Source of the DNA: Burkholderia sp. GAS332
Lineage (GTDB): Bacteria; Pseudomonadota; Gammaproteobacteria; Burkholderiales; Burkholderiaceae
Assembly: GCA_900142905.1 (NCBI GenBank)
Contig: FSRV01000002.1
Coordinates: forward strand, 2,976,001 to 3,040,000
Length of the DNA: 64,000 bases
Reading direction: 5' to 3'
The notes beneath the pieces were generated by a model. It worked only from the letters and a program-made list of their open reading frames with translations, did not search any database and was not told the DNA's origin. Below are positions 26,051 through 34,039 of this stretch, in pieces; position 1 is the first letter of the stretch, and each line of letters starts with the position of its first letter. The translations under genes and the position numbers were made by a program.

Positions 26051-27283
26051 ATGCTAAAGATCAATGGTGAGCGGCTCTGGACGAGCCTGATGAACATGGC
26101 TGCGGTCGGCGCCACGGCCGGTGGCGGTGTGCGGCGCCTCGCCCTGACCGAACAGGACGCGGCAGGCCGAGCGCTTTTTTCGCAATGGTGCGTCGAGGCC
26201 GGGCTCACGTTGTCCGTCGATCAGGTGGGCAATCTCTTCGCCCGGCGCGCCGGCAAACGGGACGACGCCGCGCCCGTCGCAAGCGGGAGCCACCTTGACA
26301 CCCAGCCCGAGGGCGGCCGCTTCGACGGGGTCTACGGCGTACTCGCCGCGCTCGAAGTCGTCCGCACCCTGAACGATGCCGGCATTCAAACCGACAAGCC
26401 CATCGAGATCGTCGTATGGACCAACGAGGAAGGCGCGCGCTTCACGCCGGCGATGCTCGGTTCAGCGGCCTTCACGGGCATCATGCCGCTCGCCCAGGCG
26501 TTGAACACGCGCGATGCAGCAGGGACATCGGTCGAGCAGGCATTGCAAGCAACAGGTTATGCCGGCACGCGCGCCGTGCCCGGCATCGTCTTCGACGCCT
26601 ACTTCGAGGCGCACATCGAACAGGGCCCTGTACTCGAGGAAAGCGGCGTGCCGATCGGCGTCGTCACGGGTGGCCAGGCCATTCGCTGGCTCGACGTGCA
26701 TGTGCGAGGACAGGCAGCACATGCGGGCACGACGCCGATGCAGTACCGCCGCGATGCGCTGTTTGCAAGCGCGGAAATGGCCGCGGAACTGGAAAGCATC
26801 GCGGCGGATTTCTTCCCGCAAGGCCTCGCCACCATCGGCGAGCTGCACATCCGCAATGCATCGCGCAACACCATCGCTGCAGACCTGTCGTTCACGGTGG
26901 ACCTGCGTCACCCCGACGACGCGATGATCGACAAAATGGAAGCCGCGCTGCGCGAGCGCTTCGATGCGATTGCGAAGCGCCGCCGCCTCACGGTCGAGGT
27001 GGGGCAGCATTGGGTCAGTCCGGCTACGCCGTTCGACCCGCACTGCATTGCTGCTGTCAGCAACGCGGTAGCGGCGCTGGACTATCCGCATCAACGCATC
27101 GTCAGCGGCGCAGGTCACGACGCGATCCATCTCGCCAAACATTGTCCGACCGCGATGATTTTTATTCCTTGCGTCGACGGTCTGAGCCATAACGAAGCCG
27201 AAGACGCTTTGCCGGCCGACGTCACGCGTGGCACGGACGTGTTACTTCACGCGATGCTGGCACGCGCTGGGCAGGCCGTATGA
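26051..27283 (+). CDS. M20-family amidohydrolase (N-carbamoyl-amino-acid hydrolase / allantoate amidohydrolase type)
   Basis: A 410-residue zinc/manganese hydrolase of the HyuC/AllC/UAH group, which cleaves N-carbamoyl or ureido bonds to release ammonia and CO2. Metal ligands and motifs: GSHLDTQPEGGRFDG at residues 79-93 (His81, Asp92), TNEEGARF at 124-131 (Glu126, Glu127), AHIEQGP with His188, GAGHDA, and SHNEAE near the end. ATG 26051 has GGAG six bases upstream; a GTG one codon earlier is less well placed. The ATGA overlap with the lyase gene implies joint action. The true substrate is unknown; the setting does not look like a purine or hydantoin operon. Confidence 0.87.
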   Translation: MLKINGERLWTSLMNMAAVGATAGGGVRRLALTEQDAAGRALFSQWCVEAGLTLSVDQVGNLFARRAGKRDDAAPVASGSHLDTQPEGGRFDGVYGVLAALEVVRTLNDAGIQTDKPIEIVVWTNEEGARFTPAMLGSAAFTGIMPLAQALNTRDAAGTSVEQALQATGYAGTRAVPGIVFDAYFEAHIEQGPVLEESGVPIGVVTGGQAIRWLDVHVRGQAAHAGTTPMQYRRDALFASAEMAAELESIAADFFPQGLATIGELHIRNASRNTIAADLSFTVDLRHPDDAMIDKMEAALRERFDAIAKRRRLTVEVGQHWVSPATPFDPHCIAAVSNAVAALDYPHQRIVSGAGHDAIHLAKHCPTAMIFIPCVDGLSHNEAEDALPADVTRGTDVLLHAMLARAGQAV

Positions 27284-28182
27284 ACGTTTATCAACCACCG
27301 CGTCCGCCAGTCATCCGGCGCACCTGGCTCTTCGTGCCCGGCAACCATTCCGAGGCCCACGCAGCCGCCCTGCGCAGCGGCGCCGACGCCGTCGTCGCCG
27401 ACCTGGAAGAAATGACTTCGCCGCAAGACCGGCCGCAGGCACGCGAACGCATTGTCACGCTATTGCGCGAAGCGGCTCGCGCCGGCACGTTCGGCTCGGT
27501 ACGGATCAACAAACTGGAGCACGACGGCCATGCCGATCTCGAAGGCGTTATGCCCGGCACCCCACGGGCGATTTTTCTACCGCACGCGGAGAGCACGGCT
27601 CAACTGGCCGCGCTCGACGATGCGCTGGCCGTCATCGAGCGCAAGCTGGGCCTTCCGGAGGGCTCGACGGAGGTGGTTCCAGTTATCGAATCCGCGAAGG
27701 GTCTGGTCAATCTGGGAGCGTTACTTCAGGTGGGTGCACGGATAAAGTGCTGCATGCTCGCGGTCGAAGACCTGGCGGCGAATCTCGGCGCACGCCGCAC
27801 GCCGGGCGGTAACGAACTGCTTTACGCACGCAGCCGTTTTCTGATCGAGTGCGTTGCCGCCGGCTGCGTGCCGATCGATCTTCCTTGTACATATCGGTCG
27901 GCACAGGTGCTTGGGCAGGACCTGGACATCTCCACGCAACTCGGATTCGCATCGAAAAGCGTCGTGTTTCCCGAACACGTGCCCGCGATCCATCGCGTGC
28001 TGACGCCATCCGCGGAAGACGTGCAGGCAGCGCGTGCACTCATCGACGCGCACGCAGTACAGCAGGCAAATCCACCCCCTGCCGGATCGGCATGGATCGA
28101 CTACCCGGAGCGCAATAACGCGCAACGGCTGATCGCGCGTGCCGCGCTCCTCCGCGCCTTTGACGACAGCGGCAACGCATAA
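27280..28182 (+). CDS. HpcH/HpaI-CitE-type aldolase/lyase
   Basis: A 300-residue TIM-barrel protein of the CitE/HpcH family, which cleaves C-C bonds of malyl-, citramalyl- or hydroxyacyl compounds with Mg. Seen: RTWLFVPGNHSEAHAAALRSGADAVVADLEEM with the metal site, substrate Arg in GSVRINKLEHD, VVPVIESAKGLVNL with metal Glu, and CMLAVEDLAANLGA with metal Asp. The C-terminal CitE lid is present. It overlaps the M20 gene by 4 bp. Whether it works on CoA esters or free acids cannot be seen. Confidence 0.87.
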   Translation: MNVYQPPRPPVIRRTWLFVPGNHSEAHAAALRSGADAVVADLEEMTSPQDRPQARERIVTLLREAARAGTFGSVRINKLEHDGHADLEGVMPGTPRAIFLPHAESTAQLAALDDALAVIERKLGLPEGSTEVVPVIESAKGLVNLGALLQVGARIKCCMLAVEDLAANLGARRTPGGNELLYARSRFLIECVAAGCVPIDLPCTYRSAQVLGQDLDISTQLGFASKSVVFPEHVPAIHRVLTPSAEDVQAARALIDAHAVQQANPPPAGSAWIDYPERNNAQRLIARAALLRAFDDSGNA

Positions 28183-28242
28183 GCCGGGCGAGCATTAGCC
28201 GCCTTGATACTGAAGATTAAAAATCCGAATTTTGCAGGCGTA

Positions 28243-28257
28243 TATCGGCGACCGATA
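28243..28257 (+). promoter_or_regulatory. Palindrome C before the second MHS gene, related to elements A and B
   Basis: TATCGG, CGA, CCGATA, with the right arm extending to CCGATAAAG as in element A. It ends 47 bp upstream of the MHS ATG. The left part is not conserved with A and B, so membership of the same set is probable but weaker. Confidence 0.5.
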
Positions 28258-28304
28258 AAGACGGCAGTCAAGCCACCGCTGTTCGTCCATCAACAGGATT
28301 CCCC

Positions 28305-29615
28305 ATGTCCCATTCTGAACAGACTCATCAGCCGGTGCGCGCCGCCACCGCGGCTTTTATCGGCACGGCTGTCGAGTTTTACGACTACTACACCTACGCA
28401 ACGGCCGCCGCGCTCGTTCTCGGTGACGTGTTCTTCCCGAGCAGCAATCACTTCCTCAGTACGATGGCGTCGTTCGGCACGTTCTTTGTCGGCTTCATTG
28501 CGCGTCCGTTGAGCGGCGCGGTGTTCGGGCATCTCGGCGACAAGCTGGGCCGCAAGAAGATGCTGCTGCTGACCATGTTCCTGATGGGGATCGCCACCAC
28601 CGGCATCGGCCTGCTGCCCGGCTACGCCAGCATCGGCATCTGGGCACCCATCTCGCTGGTGCTGTTGCGGATTCTCCAGGGCATTGCCGTCGGCGGCGAA
28701 TGGGGCGGCGCGGTGCTGATGGCAAGCGAGCACGCGCCAACCGGCCGCAAGACGTTCTTCGCATCCTTTCCGCAGATGGGTAGCCCGGCCGGCTTGATTC
28801 TTTCGCTCGTGTCGTTCAGGCTCGTTACCTCGCTCGATCACGAAAGCTTCGTTGCCTGGGGTTGGCGCCTGCCGTTTCTGGCCAGCTTCGTGCTGCTCCT
28901 GATCGGCATGGCGATCCGTCTCGGCGTAAAAGAGTCGCCCGAGTTCGAGCAGCTTCGCAAGAATCGCGAGGTGCTGAAGTCGCCCGTCAAGGAAGTGCTG
29001 CGCACCGCGTGGTATCCGATCGTCATGGCGGCGATGGCCACGACGATCGGCTCCGCCGGGTTCTTCTTCACCAACACGTTCATGATCTCGTATGTCACCG
29101 GCTATCTCGGCATGTCGAAATCGTTCATTCTCGATTGCCTGTTTGTGGTCACCCTCATCCAGTTGGCGTCCCAGCCGGTTTCGGCGCTGCTGGCCCAGCG
29201 TGTTGGAGAGACCCGCTTTCTGACCTACGCCGCCCTGCTATCCATGCTCACGCCCTACCCGATGTTTCTGCTCGTCCAGACACATAATCCGGTCGCGATC
29301 GTGGCGGGTATCTCGCTCGCGGTGGTGGTCCTGTCCGCCATCTACGCAGTCATCGCCGGTTTCATGACGCCGGCATTTCCCACGCAGGTCCGATACTCCG
29401 GCATTTCGATTGCTTATCAACTGTGCGCGACGATCGCCGGTGGGACGACGCCGTTGATCGGTACGATGCTCGCGCAGAACTACAAGGGCGAGTGGCTGCC
29501 ACTGGCGATTTTCTTCACCTTGCTTTCGGCCGTGTCGCTGGTTGGAATCGTGGGGCTCGGGCGTTATCGCAAGGGGATACGCGCGGAGGGATCTGCTGCA
29601 GTGCTTGCCAACTAG
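28305..29615 (+). CDS. MHS-family metabolite:H+ symporter (MFS), second copy
   Basis: A 436-residue MHS permease with the same diagnostic features as the protein at 21056-22408: GTAVEFYDYYTYATAAALVLGDVFFP, FGHLGDKLGRKKMLLLTMFLMG, and RILQGIAVGGEWGGAVLMASEHAP. It differs in loop 6-7 and the C-terminal half, so it is a paralogue and not a recent duplicate. Its own palindrome lies in the 122-bp gap after the lyase gene. Probably imports a substrate for the amidohydrolase and lyase. Confidence 0.88.
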   Translation: MSHSEQTHQPVRAATAAFIGTAVEFYDYYTYATAAALVLGDVFFPSSNHFLSTMASFGTFFVGFIARPLSGAVFGHLGDKLGRKKMLLLTMFLMGIATTGIGLLPGYASIGIWAPISLVLLRILQGIAVGGEWGGAVLMASEHAPTGRKTFFASFPQMGSPAGLILSLVSFRLVTSLDHESFVAWGWRLPFLASFVLLLIGMAIRLGVKESPEFEQLRKNREVLKSPVKEVLRTAWYPIVMAAMATTIGSAGFFFTNTFMISYVTGYLGMSKSFILDCLFVVTLIQLASQPVSALLAQRVGETRFLTYAALLSMLTPYPMFLLVQTHNPVAIVAGISLAVVVLSAIYAVIAGFMTPAFPTQVRYSGISIAYQLCATIAGGTTPLIGTMLAQNYKGEWLPLAIFFTLLSAVSLVGIVGLGRYRKGIRAEGSAAVLAN

Positions 29616-29804
29616 GGCGGACCGACAAAGGGGGATCAGACAAAATCATGTCGATTGGCAATTGCTGCGGTGCGGATGGACGCAAACCGGCCGAACACGC
29701 GCCCGCTCGTGAAACGCACGCGGGGGTGCTCGAAGTGACATAATTCCCGCGTCGTTGCTTTGCAACGCGCCCCCTACTTTCACGCCGCAAACAAGGAGAT
29801 TCAC

Positions 29805-30098
29805 ATGAGCAAGGGCTATTGGGTAACCGTGTACCGCGCGATTAAGGACCCGTCGAAGCTGGCCGCGTACGCGCAGTTGGCCGCACCCGCGGTGGCTGCC
29901 GCTAACGGCAAATTCGTCGTGCGCGGAGTGGCCGACGAAGTTCGTGAGCAAGGCTTGAAGGAACGGACTGTCGTGATCGAGTTTTCGACCTACGAGCAGG
30001 CCGTTGCCGCCTATGAAAGCGATGCCTACAAGAAAGCGCTTGAAGCCTTGGGCGATGGCGCCGAGCGCGATCTGCGCATCGTTCGCGGCGCTGAGTGA
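29805..30098 (+). CDS. DUF1330 family protein
   Basis: A 97-residue ferredoxin-like (dimeric alpha-beta barrel) protein: GYWVTVYRAIKDPSKLAAYAQLAAPAV, FVVRGVADEVREQGLKERTVVIEFSTYEQAVAAYESDAYKKAL. This pattern matches DUF1330. Its role is unknown; similar small proteins act as oxygenase-like or ligand-binding subunits. ATG 29805 follows AAGGAGA. It stands alone and converges with a DUF302 gene. Confidence 0.85.
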   Translation: MSKGYWVTVYRAIKDPSKLAAYAQLAAPAVAAANGKFVVRGVADEVREQGLKERTVVIEFSTYEQAVAAYESDAYKKALEALGDGAERDLRIVRGAE

Positions 30099-30107
30099 CG
30101 CGTAGGC

Positions 30108-30509
30108 TCAGTCAGCCGCCGCTGCCTGCACGAGCGCGCCGATGCCGTCGATAGCTTTCATCAACTCTGCAGGCGCGCCATGCCGCGCCTGCAGATAGCT
30201 CGTGGCGTTATACGAGAGCCATACCCGGCCGTCGTCGTCCTGCCACACCAGCACCTTGAGCGGCAGATCGAGCGCCACGCTCGGCACGGCCTGCATCAGC
30301 GGCGTCCCCGCCCGCGGATTACCGAACACAAGCAGTTGCGACGGAAGCATCTCAAGCCCCGCGCGTTGCGCATCCGCCGCGAAATTGATGCGGGCGAACA
30401 AGACGATGTTCTTCGCTTGAATCAGCGAGGCGAGTGTGTCGGCGGCCTGGTCAACCGTGCGTTGCGTGGGTACGGTGACGATGCCGTTGTCGGCTGTGAG
30501 CGTAGACAT
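30108..30509 (-). CDS. DUF302 family protein
   Basis: A 133-residue protein with the DUF302 pattern: TVDQAADTLASLIQAKNIVLFARINFAADAQRAGLEMLPSQLLVFGNPRAGTPLMQAVPSVALDLPLKVLVWQDDDGRVWLSYN. The family binds or senses an unknown ligand and is often found beside redox or metal genes. ATG 30509 has GGGAG upstream. It is divergent from the phosphonate GntR gene, and a GntR-type palindrome lies in the shared 104-bp gap. Confidence 0.87.
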   Translation of the reverse strand: MSTLTADNGIVTVPTQRTVDQAADTLASLIQAKNIVLFARINFAADAQRAGLEMLPSQLLVFGNPRAGTPLMQAVPSVALDLPLKVLVWQDDDGRVWLSYNATSYLQARHGAPAELMKAIDGIGALVQAAAAD

Positions 30510-30530
30510 GGATTTCTCCCGGTGCTGACG

Positions 30531-30542
30531 ATTGTTGACAAT
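30531..30542. promoter_or_regulatory. GntR/FCD-type operator candidate, site 1
   Basis: ATTGT-TG-ACAAT in the gap between the DUF302 gene and the GntR gene. VanR-type FCD regulators bind TTGT-two bases-ACAA palindromes. A near-identical sequence lies at 38168-38179 in the phnS/phnA promoter region. Confidence 0.65.
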
Positions 30543-30613
30543 AGACAAGCAGCCACGTTATGGTCAAAGAAGCCGACCGTCTGTTATCCCATCCTTTGTT
30601 CTAATCGCCGATC

Positions 30614-31327
30614 ATGACCACGTCAACCACATCTAGCGCCATCGAACTGCTGCAGCGGCATTCCCTTGCGACGCTAGTGCAGGAAATGCTCGAACGCAGC
30701 ATCGTCTCGGGGGAATTCGCCCCGGGGGAGAAATTGAACGAAGTTGAAGTCTCCACGCGGTTGAACGTGTCTCGTGGGCCGCTGCGCGAGGCGTTCCGCG
30801 CCCTGGAACAGGCAGGTCTGCTGAAGACGGAGAAAAACCGCGGTGTCACGGTGCGCGCGTTATCACTCCGCGAAGCCGAAGAGATTTATGAAGTCCGGGC
30901 GATGCTGGACGAATCGGTCGCCCGCGCTCTCGCCAATCGAATGACGCCTGCAACGCTTGCCACACTCAAAGGCATCATCACGTCGATGAAAGCCGCGAAG
31001 AAGGATCATGACCTCACGCGCTACACCGCATTGAACGTCCAGTTGCACGACGCGATGGTGACGGGTGTCGGCAACCAGCACTTGATCGAAACCTATCGGC
31101 ATCTCGTCCGTCAACTCGGCTTGCTCCGTCAGGCCGCAATCGAATCGGAAAAGAGTGCGCTCGCGACATCGGTCGCGGAACACGAAAAAATCGTCAACGC
31201 GCTCGCCAAGGGCGATGCGGAGCTCGCCGTCACACTCGTGCGTGAACACGTCGCCCATGGCCTCGCGAGAATGCGGCACGCTCACGAGCATTGGGCAGCG
31301 TCCGCCGGCAATACCGGCGGCAACTGA
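30614..31327 (+). CDS. phnR: GntR-family (FCD) regulator of phosphonate utilisation
   Basis: A 237-residue GntR protein: winged helix at residues 15-80 (LVQEMLERSIVSGEFAPGEKLNEVEVSTRLNVSRGPLREAFRALEQAGLL) and an FCD domain with YEVRAMLDESVARALA, NVQLHDAMVTGVGNQHLIE and SVAEHEKIVNALAKGD. The pattern fits the phosphonate-utilisation regulators next to phnW in Burkholderia. No strong ribosome-binding site is seen before ATG 30614. It ends 62 bp before the convergent FAD oxidase gene. Palindromes upstream of it and of phnS/phnA support control of the cluster and of itself. Confidence 0.8.
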   Translation: MTTSTTSSAIELLQRHSLATLVQEMLERSIVSGEFAPGEKLNEVEVSTRLNVSRGPLREAFRALEQAGLLKTEKNRGVTVRALSLREAEEIYEVRAMLDESVARALANRMTPATLATLKGIITSMKAAKKDHDLTRYTALNVQLHDAMVTGVGNQHLIETYRHLVRQLGLLRQAAIESEKSALATSVAEHEKIVNALAKGDAELAVTLVREHVAHGLARMRHAHEHWAASAGNTGGN

Positions 31328-31389
31328 AACAGAGCCGGACAGTTGCGCACGCGGCTCCGCGCTCAGCGCTACAGGGCCACACCACCGCA

Positions 31390-32778
31390 CTAAGCTTTAT
31401 CTGACTTCCCCGCCGCATTGGCGAGCTTGCTGAGCCATCGGTCGACCAGCCAGGGCTGCTTATCTTCGTCCTCCGCGCGCTCCTTGCGCCGAATCGCGTC
31501 CCGCACGGTAATCGAGCCCACGTACCGGATCGGCTCGGGCGGGAAATAGCCCAACGGTCCCTTCGTCAACGGACTGCGCGTCCATTCGTTGTCGAGTTCG
31601 AGCAACAGCGAAGACAGGATCTGTCCGCCCATATAGGTCGGCCCGACACCGTTGCCGGAATAGCCAAATCCATAGAGCACGTTTGGCGCGTCGTCGAGCC
31701 GGCCGAAAAACGGAAAGCCCGTCACCGACCGATCCGACGGACCGTTCCAACTCGCCGTCACCGGCACGTCGCGCAACGCCGGGAAGAAATCGTGCAGGCT
31801 GCGCGTCAGATCGGCTTCATACGGCGAGCGTTGATCGAACACCGGCGCGATCCGGCCTCGCCAGGCAAAGGTGTTGCCGCCCTTGCCGAGCATCAGCCGG
31901 CCGTCCGCGGTACTGCGATAGTAGTAAACGAAGATGCGCGAGTCGAGCACCGATACGCCATCTTTCAAGCCGATCTGTTGCAGCAACTCCGGGCATTTCT
32001 CGGTGACGATCATGTCGCTGGAGACGACCGCAAGCGTGCGTTCGAACTGCTTGAAACGGCTCGCCATCCACGCATTGATCGCGAGCACCAGTTTGGGCGC
32101 GGTGACGCTGCCAGCCGGCGTGCGCACAGTCACGCGCTCGCCGGACGTGAAGTCGAGCATCGGCGTGCGTTCGTAAATACGAATGCCCATTTCAATCGCG
32201 ACGCGCCGCAAACCGCGCACGAGCTTGCCTGGATGAACCGTTGCCGCGACCGGCGAATACACGCCGCCGAGATTGCGCGCCGAACCGGAACGGCTCGCCA
32301 CTTCCTCCGGCGCAAGATGTTGATACGAATTGATGCCATGTTCACTCAGCGCGGCGATCACCGGGTCGAGCAGGCCGATCTGCGCGCGCGATGTCGCGGT
32401 GTAGAGCGTGCCGTCGAGCCGAAGCTCGGCATCTATAGCGTGTTCGGCACAGAAGTCGCGAATCCGTCCAACGGCCGCTTCGGACGCTTTCACCAGCCGG
32501 ATGGCTTCCGCCTCGCCGAACAGACGTCGCAGCGTGAAGAACTTCGTCGACCACGTCAGCAGGCACCCCCCGTTGCGGCCGCTGGCGCCCGCGCCGCACA
32601 AGTCGCTCTCGATGATCACGATGTCAAGATCGGGTTTCTTCTGCTTCGCCTGGATGGCAGTCCACAAACCGGTGAAACCCCCACCGACGATGCAAACATC
32701 GGCCGTCGTTGCGCCTTGCAGTGCGGGTGCCAGTGAACCATCGGCAAAGAGTGCTTGTTCAATCCAGAACGGACGCAT
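31390..32778 (-). CDS. FAD-dependent amine oxidoreductase (DadA/glycine-oxidase-like) in the phosphonate cluster
   Basis: A 462-residue DAO-family flavoprotein. ADVCIVGGGFTGLWTAIQAKQ at residues 26-46 is the FAD dinucleotide fold; the RNGGCL segment and the C-terminal GFGYSGNGVGPTYMGGQ complete the FAD site. Its place next to phnW and the aminoethylphosphonate importer points to oxidation of an aminophosphonate. It resembles oxidoreductases reported in such clusters (named PbfD) that act on N-methylated aminoethylphosphonate, giving the same aldehyde as PhnW. That assignment is inference; a role on another amino acid is possible. Confidence 0.82.
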   Translation of the reverse strand: MRPFWIEQALFADGSLAPALQGATTADVCIVGGGFTGLWTAIQAKQKKPDLDIVIIESDLCGAGASGRNGGCLLTWSTKFFTLRRLFGEAEAIRLVKASEAAVGRIRDFCAEHAIDAELRLDGTLYTATSRAQIGLLDPVIAALSEHGINSYQHLAPEEVASRSGSARNLGGVYSPVAATVHPGKLVRGLRRVAIEMGIRIYERTPMLDFTSGERVTVRTPAGSVTAPKLVLAINAWMASRFKQFERTLAVVSSDMIVTEKCPELLQQIGLKDGVSVLDSRIFVYYYRSTADGRLMLGKGGNTFAWRGRIAPVFDQRSPYEADLTRSLHDFFPALRDVPVTASWNGPSDRSVTGFPFFGRLDDAPNVLYGFGYSGNGVGPTYMGGQILSSLLLELDNEWTRSPLTKGPLGYFPPEPIRYVGSITVRDAIRRKERAEDEDKQPWLVDRWLSKLANAAGKSDKA

Positions 32779-32824
32779 GAATTGCTCACATTGATAAAAC
32801 GGTTTAACGCCACGCGACGCAAAG

Positions 32825-32860
32825 GAAGGCTTCTTCCCGCTCCAACGGAAAGAAGCCTTC
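32825..32860. other. 11-bp stem hairpin between phnW and the FAD oxidase gene
   Basis: GAAGGCTTCTT and its exact complement, separated by 14 bp, in the 96-bp gap between the two genes. There is no run of T after it, so it may act as an mRNA stabiliser or attenuator more than as a terminator. Confidence 0.6.
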
Positions 32861-32874
32861 GCACGTGGACATGC

Positions 32875-34005
32875 TCAGGCCAGCGCTTTCGCCGATACCT
32901 GCGTGATTCCCATTGCCTTTAGCGTATCGGCGATCGCGGCAACTGCGCCGGGGATGCCGGATTCTCCAAAGTGCCCAATACAACCGACACGGAATGTTTC
33001 TACCTGGGTCAGCTTGCCCGGATACAGGATGTAGCCGCGTTTCTTTACTTCCTGATAAAACGTCTTGAAGTCGTACCTCGGATCGTCTGGCGCATGGAAC
33101 GTGACGATAATCGGCGCCTGAATCGACGGGTCGAGAAAGGTGCGAAAACCCAGCGCGGCCATGCCTTCGATCAGCGCCCGGCAATTGTTTGCATAGCGCG
33201 CGCCGCGCGCTTCGAGACCGCCCTCCTCCACGTATTGCGCGATCGCCTGATCGAGTGCCGCGACGACATGCGTGGGCGGCGTGAAGCGCCACTGTGTCGT
33301 GCGATTCATGTAGACCCACTGGTCGTACAGATCCATGGCGAGTGACGGACTGTTGCCCTCGCATCGCTCCAGCGTGCTGCGGCGAATGATCACGAAGCCC
33401 ATGCCGGGCACCCCTTCCAGACATTTCCCGGAAGCGGCCACGACGGCGTCGAAAGGCGTTTGGCGCGCGTCGATGTCGATTGCGCCAAAAGAGCTCATCG
33501 CGTCGATGATCAGGCTGCGGCCGTGCTTCGCGACCACCATGGCAATCTCATGCAGTGGATTGAGCACCCCGGCGCCGGTTTCACAATGCACGAGCGCAAC
33601 GTGCGTGATGCCCGGATCGGCTGCTAGCGCGCGATCGACGTCAGCCGCTTTGACCTGCGTGTCTTCGGGATAGTCGAGGGTCTGGTGACGGCGGCCGAGC
33701 GCCCGGCAAATCTTGGCGATGCGCTGGCAATACGCGCCGTTGTTCGGTATCAAGACGTGTCCATCGCGCGGCACCAGCGTGCCGATCGCGGCTTCCACCG
33801 AGAACGTGCCGCTGCCTTGCAAGGGCACGCATTCATGCGTGTCTTCGCCATGTACGATGCGCAGCGTCTGCTGGCGAACGCGGGCGGTGATCTGATTGAA
33901 GTCGGCGTCCCACGATCCCCAGTCGCGCAGCATCGCCTGACGCGTGCGTTCTGAAGTCGTGAGCGGACCGGGCGTGAGCAGAATGGGCTGGGCGGGCAGA
34001 GTCAC
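32875..34005 (-). CDS. phnW: 2-aminoethylphosphonate:pyruvate aminotransferase
   Basis: A 376-residue PLP enzyme that moves the amino group of 2-aminoethylphosphonate to pyruvate, giving phosphonoacetaldehyde and alanine. Seen: [25 protein letters not shown] at the N-terminus, [14 protein letters not shown], Asp168 (IIDAMSSFG) and the PLP Lys194 ([11 protein letters not shown]), at the same positions as in characterised PhnW. It starts at GTG 34005 with AAGGAG six bases upstream. It lies 34 bp downstream of the importer permease gene, within one unit with phnS, the ATPase and the permease. Confidence 0.94.
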   Translation of the reverse strand: MTLPAQPILLTPGPLTTSERTRQAMLRDWGSWDADFNQITARVRQQTLRIVHGEDTHECVPLQGSGTFSVEAAIGTLVPRDGHVLIPNNGAYCQRIAKICRALGRRHQTLDYPEDTQVKAADVDRALAADPGITHVALVHCETGAGVLNPLHEIAMVVAKHGRSLIIDAMSSFGAIDIDARQTPFDAVVAASGKCLEGVPGMGFVIIRRSTLERCEGNSPSLAMDLYDQWVYMNRTTQWRFTPPTHVVAALDQAIAQYVEEGGLEARGARYANNCRALIEGMAALGFRTFLDPSIQAPIIVTFHAPDDPRYDFKTFYQEVKKRGYILYPGKLTQVETFRVGCIGHFGESGIPGAVAAIADTLKAMGITQVSAKALA

Positions 34006-34039
34006 AGTAGCTCCTTATAGATCTTGATGAAGACGCGTT

